Notes under the pieces: generated by a model
The model's database searches: none
What the model was told of the DNA's origin: nothing
Seen by the model: only the letters and a program-made list of their open reading frames with translations
Shown here: piece by piece, positions 61,501 to 64,000 of the stretch
How the letters are laid out: each line of letters opens with the position of its first letter
How positions within the stretch are numbered: position 1 is the stretch's first letter
Source of the DNA: Sipunculus nudus
Lineage: Eukaryota > Annelida > Sipuncula > Golfingiida > Sipunculidae
Length of the DNA: 64,000 bases
Assembly: GCA_026874595.1 (NCBI GenBank)
Contig: CM049314.1
Span: forward strand, 69,064,300 to 69,128,299
Direction of reading: 5' to 3'
Position numbers and translations under genes: made by a program

Positions 61501-63396
61501 GTACTCGGCTATCTTGAAGTGCGTCCAGTCGTACGCACCCACCGTCACTATTTTCTGTGATAGCAGAAAGCGGCGCTCATCCGGGGACCAACGGTAAATG
61601 TGAGAATCTATGGTGTGGTTCTGGCCTAAAATTATTAATTAAACTATGAAAAAGAAAAATTATAAACAATGGAATATTATATAAACGATCCGATACACTA
61701 TACCATACCATACCATACTATACTATACAATACTATTCTATACTATTATAAAATTTAATATCACACGAAGGAATATTATATACAATTATACGATACACTA
61801 TATTACACTTTAATATAATATAATTTCATTTATCATAATATAATATAATAAATCTTTAAAACAAATTTACAACATAAATTAATTTGATATGAAAGTAGTC
61901 ATTTATTACCTGGTTATACAGAAAAAAAACATGCAAGAGCTATTTTTATACCATATTTTCACCAGTTTTATTTCACTTATTCTGAATGTAGTAGGATCTC
62001 ACATAAGGAATATTGATATATGCTGTATGTTGTACTTTCTAATTTTTCACTTCAAACTAATGGATAATGATGCATGACAAAACAGCTCTCCTTCTATGCT
62101 ATTTGAAACAAAAACACTTTTCGAAACGAAAAGCTGATATCTGCGTGATTAATAAGCGTGAGAAAAGGCAAAGTTTTAGGTCAATAGTTTATTGTTTAAT
62201 TTCTCTTAAATATTTAATCCATATTGCAATTCAACAAGTTTCTGTCTGAATATTAAATAAACATATCCTTGTGTCTATTGATTTTTAAATTAATTCATAC
62301 TTAGTTTTATTGTGTATTAAAAAAAAGTGAAAGCCGAAGAATATAGAAAGTATTGACCTTTAGCGTGATTGGCCACTGCGAGGTAGCTGTACCCGTTGAT
62401 CTGGAAGAACTCAATGTCACGTGCTGTCCGCGTGGTAATGGATTGAAATTCTTGGAACCGTCGTTTCTTTCGACTCCATTTAAAGATTATCGACTGTGTC
62501 TCCTCCTTTCGGCCCACACCGTAAATAGCTACTGCAAGGAAAAACTGAAAATGGAGCATTTTGTCAATATGCAGCGGTATCAGGATTGAATTTTATATTT
62601 CCATATCAAAATAGTTTTTGATAGTAGCTATATAACATATGTAACCAAATTAACATATATTGTCTATTCTAAAGGGCAGCTGTCCATCTGTTTATGGCAA
62701 CTTTTTATTTGGCAGTATATGAACAAAATTTTTCTACGCATTAACACAATTAAAAACATTTAACCCTTTACCGTTCGAATAAATTTTAGATTCCGAACTA
62801 ATTATCTCATCTTTTGCAATTAAGATTTCAGGGTTCAGTAATGTTATGCCCAGTTATCTCTTTTTCAAATTCTGACAGGGTTTGCTTTAAGTAGATGTAA
62901 ATTTTTAAAATTGAAATAAATATGAAATATGTTTGACCTGAGGAAATTTATGAAATTAAAGTTTAGGTGTCAAACTCAAGTAGCCCTGAGATACGTTCTG
63001 AGCACTAAAGGGTTCAATCAATATTTACAAACGCTGAATATAAATTAGTTTGGATTAAATGACACTGATTTGACATGTAAACATACATTCAAACATAGAC
63101 AGGAATCAGATATTAACAATAAAACAGATACAATATAATACCTACCCTATTTCCAATCATAAAGTGCGTCCAGCCTTGCGCCCCCTGAGTTGTAATGCTC
63201 TGGTACACTTCAAAATGGTCCCTTCTCCATTTAAATATGGTGGACGGTTGCTTGGTAACGATCCTGCTAGAGTAACTGGCGGTCGCCAAGAATAAACCCT
63301 CGTCGGGAATCCGGAATATTTCCATATCGATGGTTGGTGCTGACGTCACCAGGTCTTGATGCCACGTGACGTAGTCTAGCTTTCTCCTAGTGCCAT
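58501..63396 (-). CDS. EAR-repeat (epitempin/TSPEAR-type) protein, last five exons, 5' end outside the supported region
   Basis: Exons 63396-63146, 62544-62358, 61625-61396, 59803-59604 and 58759-58501 fit in phase across every junction to a stop. One donor (GTCAAT at 62357) is weak. The exons encode at least six ~45-residue EAR repeats with the pattern W..F.I....FL.VAN...S.IY.W...F..FQ.I: MEIFRIPDEGLFLATASY, DIEFFQINGYSYLAVANH, WTHFKIAEYNFLVVANSF, WEFFEIEGQFFLAAANAF, WEYVAIGDDHYLLVSNAK and WESFTIGKDTYLVYANAK. EAR repeats build a seven-bladed propeller in secreted or surface adhesion/receptor-binding proteins. Upstream exons, signal peptide and any LamG domain lie to the right of this window or were not recognised. 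Confidence 0.85.
59064..59475. mobile_element. Possible hAT-like non-autonomous element
   Basis: Starts 'caggggcggagccaggatt' followed by a G-tract, a terminus style shared with 13849, 14048 and (inverted) 46518. The far end is uncertain. It lies within the last intron of the EAR gene. Confidence 0.3.
59760..60480. repeat. Minisatellite made from an EAR exon edge (about 70-bp, alternating types)
   Basis: Ten units alternate between two types. One is like the true exon start (minus strand 'ggcgtgacggactgggagtt' with an acceptor-like AG before it). The other is diverged ('cgtgacatgtgggaattcc'). Only the copy at 59803 opens into a full exon. Confidence 0.85.
60790..61180. mobile_element. Pogo/Tigger-like MITE, 391 bp
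   Basis: Near-perfect 24-bp inverted ends: CAGTAGAGCGTTGTTTATCC... and ...GGATAAACGACGCTCTACTG, with internal TTCGGATAA-type repeats. TA precedes the left end; the right end is followed by AA, so the TA duplication is imperfect. It lies in an intron of the EAR gene. No transposase. Confidence 0.75.
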
Positions 63397-64000
63397 CTGT
63401 CGACAGAAAATGAAATAACTTGAAACCTGACAGTGGCAGAAAATAAAATAACTTGATTACAACACATGTAATGCACATTTTGGTTTAGTTACTCTCCATA
63501 TTAGGGATTTATTATATTATGTTTATATAATATGTACTATATATTTTTATGTACCACGATATTACCAGTTCTTGCATTGGGACATGTCTGCGCGACATGG
63601 ACGGGAGACAGTTTTCCATGGGCCGAGTTTAATAAAATAAACAGCTGGTGTAATTCCTACAAGATGGCCTTTCGCGAAAGCAGTAGCGGGAATACATGGA
63701 AAAAGACCTCCCTTAGGACACATTTAACATTGTTCCCGAGACCAAGTTCATTTCTATAAGGCATTAGCGTGACAACCATTTTGTGCCGACATCGTCAAAT
63801 ATAATAATGATACCATGAAATATCACATCACAAAATGTATCGCGATACGTTTTCAGATAAACGGTTACTGAAGTGATCAATATAATTTCTTAATGTAATG
63901 AAATTATCAATAAATTATAAAAACTTATATAAAATTAAATTTCATATCCCCTTCCACGCTGACAATTATTTTCAGTCCTATGTGATCTTGTTTTTCTTTA
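63397..64000. other. Right edge, no exon recognised
   Basis: On the minus strand this should be intron or upstream sequence of the EAR gene. I found no further EAR-like segment and no start exon here. Confidence 0.5.

Overview
This is animal nuclear DNA, probably from a marine invertebrate and perhaps a mollusc (an inference). Host genes have introns with GT/AG boundaries, there are many long (TA)n tracts, and there are MITEs, a tRNA-derived SINE, LTR remnants and a non-LTR retrotransposon ORF1 with a 2A peptide. The host genes are a five-exon SLC16-type monocarboxylate transporter (minus strand, 1131-8846), a fragmentary second transporter copy (55.9-57.2 kb), and the last five exons of an EAR-repeat (epitempin/TSPEAR-type) protein (minus strand, 58.5-63.4 kb). 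The splice phases agree across every junction I assigned in the two larger genes.

The centre of the window is a 30,030-bp Polinton/Maverick (adintovirus-like) provirus at 15535-45564. It is bounded by a perfect 6-bp target-site duplication (AATACT) and has terminal inverted repeats of about 1.15-1.2 kb that begin 5'-AG. Its left half reads rightward and carries the virion genes: penton-like/minor capsid proteins, a double-jelly-roll major capsid protein, an adenovirus-type protease and several basic core-like proteins. Its right half reads leftward and carries the replication and packaging genes: protein-primed DNA polymerase B with a zinc-finger N-terminal part, a packaging ATPase, a DD35E retroviral-type integrase and a zinc-binding protein resembling herpesvirus UL92 late regulators. 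The two halves converge on opposed AATAAA signals near 28.3 kb.

Several cargo genes stand out. One is a protein with two tandem death-fold (CARD-like) domains and a PPxY motif. Another is a small reading frame with a duplicated SOCS-box-like motif inside rearranged terminal-repeat sequence. A third is a spliced C2H2 zinc-finger gene in which a tandem duplication has produced an in-frame 27-nt micro-exon. A 372-bp higher-order repeat array lies upstream of the polymerase gene.

The copy looks damaged. The penton-like gene has two in-frame stops and two shifts. The major capsid, polymerase and one early-region gene each switch frame, always by +1 and mostly at A-runs, so real decay and homopolymer sequencing errors must be told apart.

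Outside the provirus the sequence is repeat-rich: two solo-LTR-like segments (10.3-13.0 kb), a MITE family with two copies, pogo-like ends, tandem duplications of host exon edges next to both larger host genes, and long stretches without recognisable genes at 8.8-10.3, 13-15.5, 45.6-55.9 and 57.2-58.5 kb.
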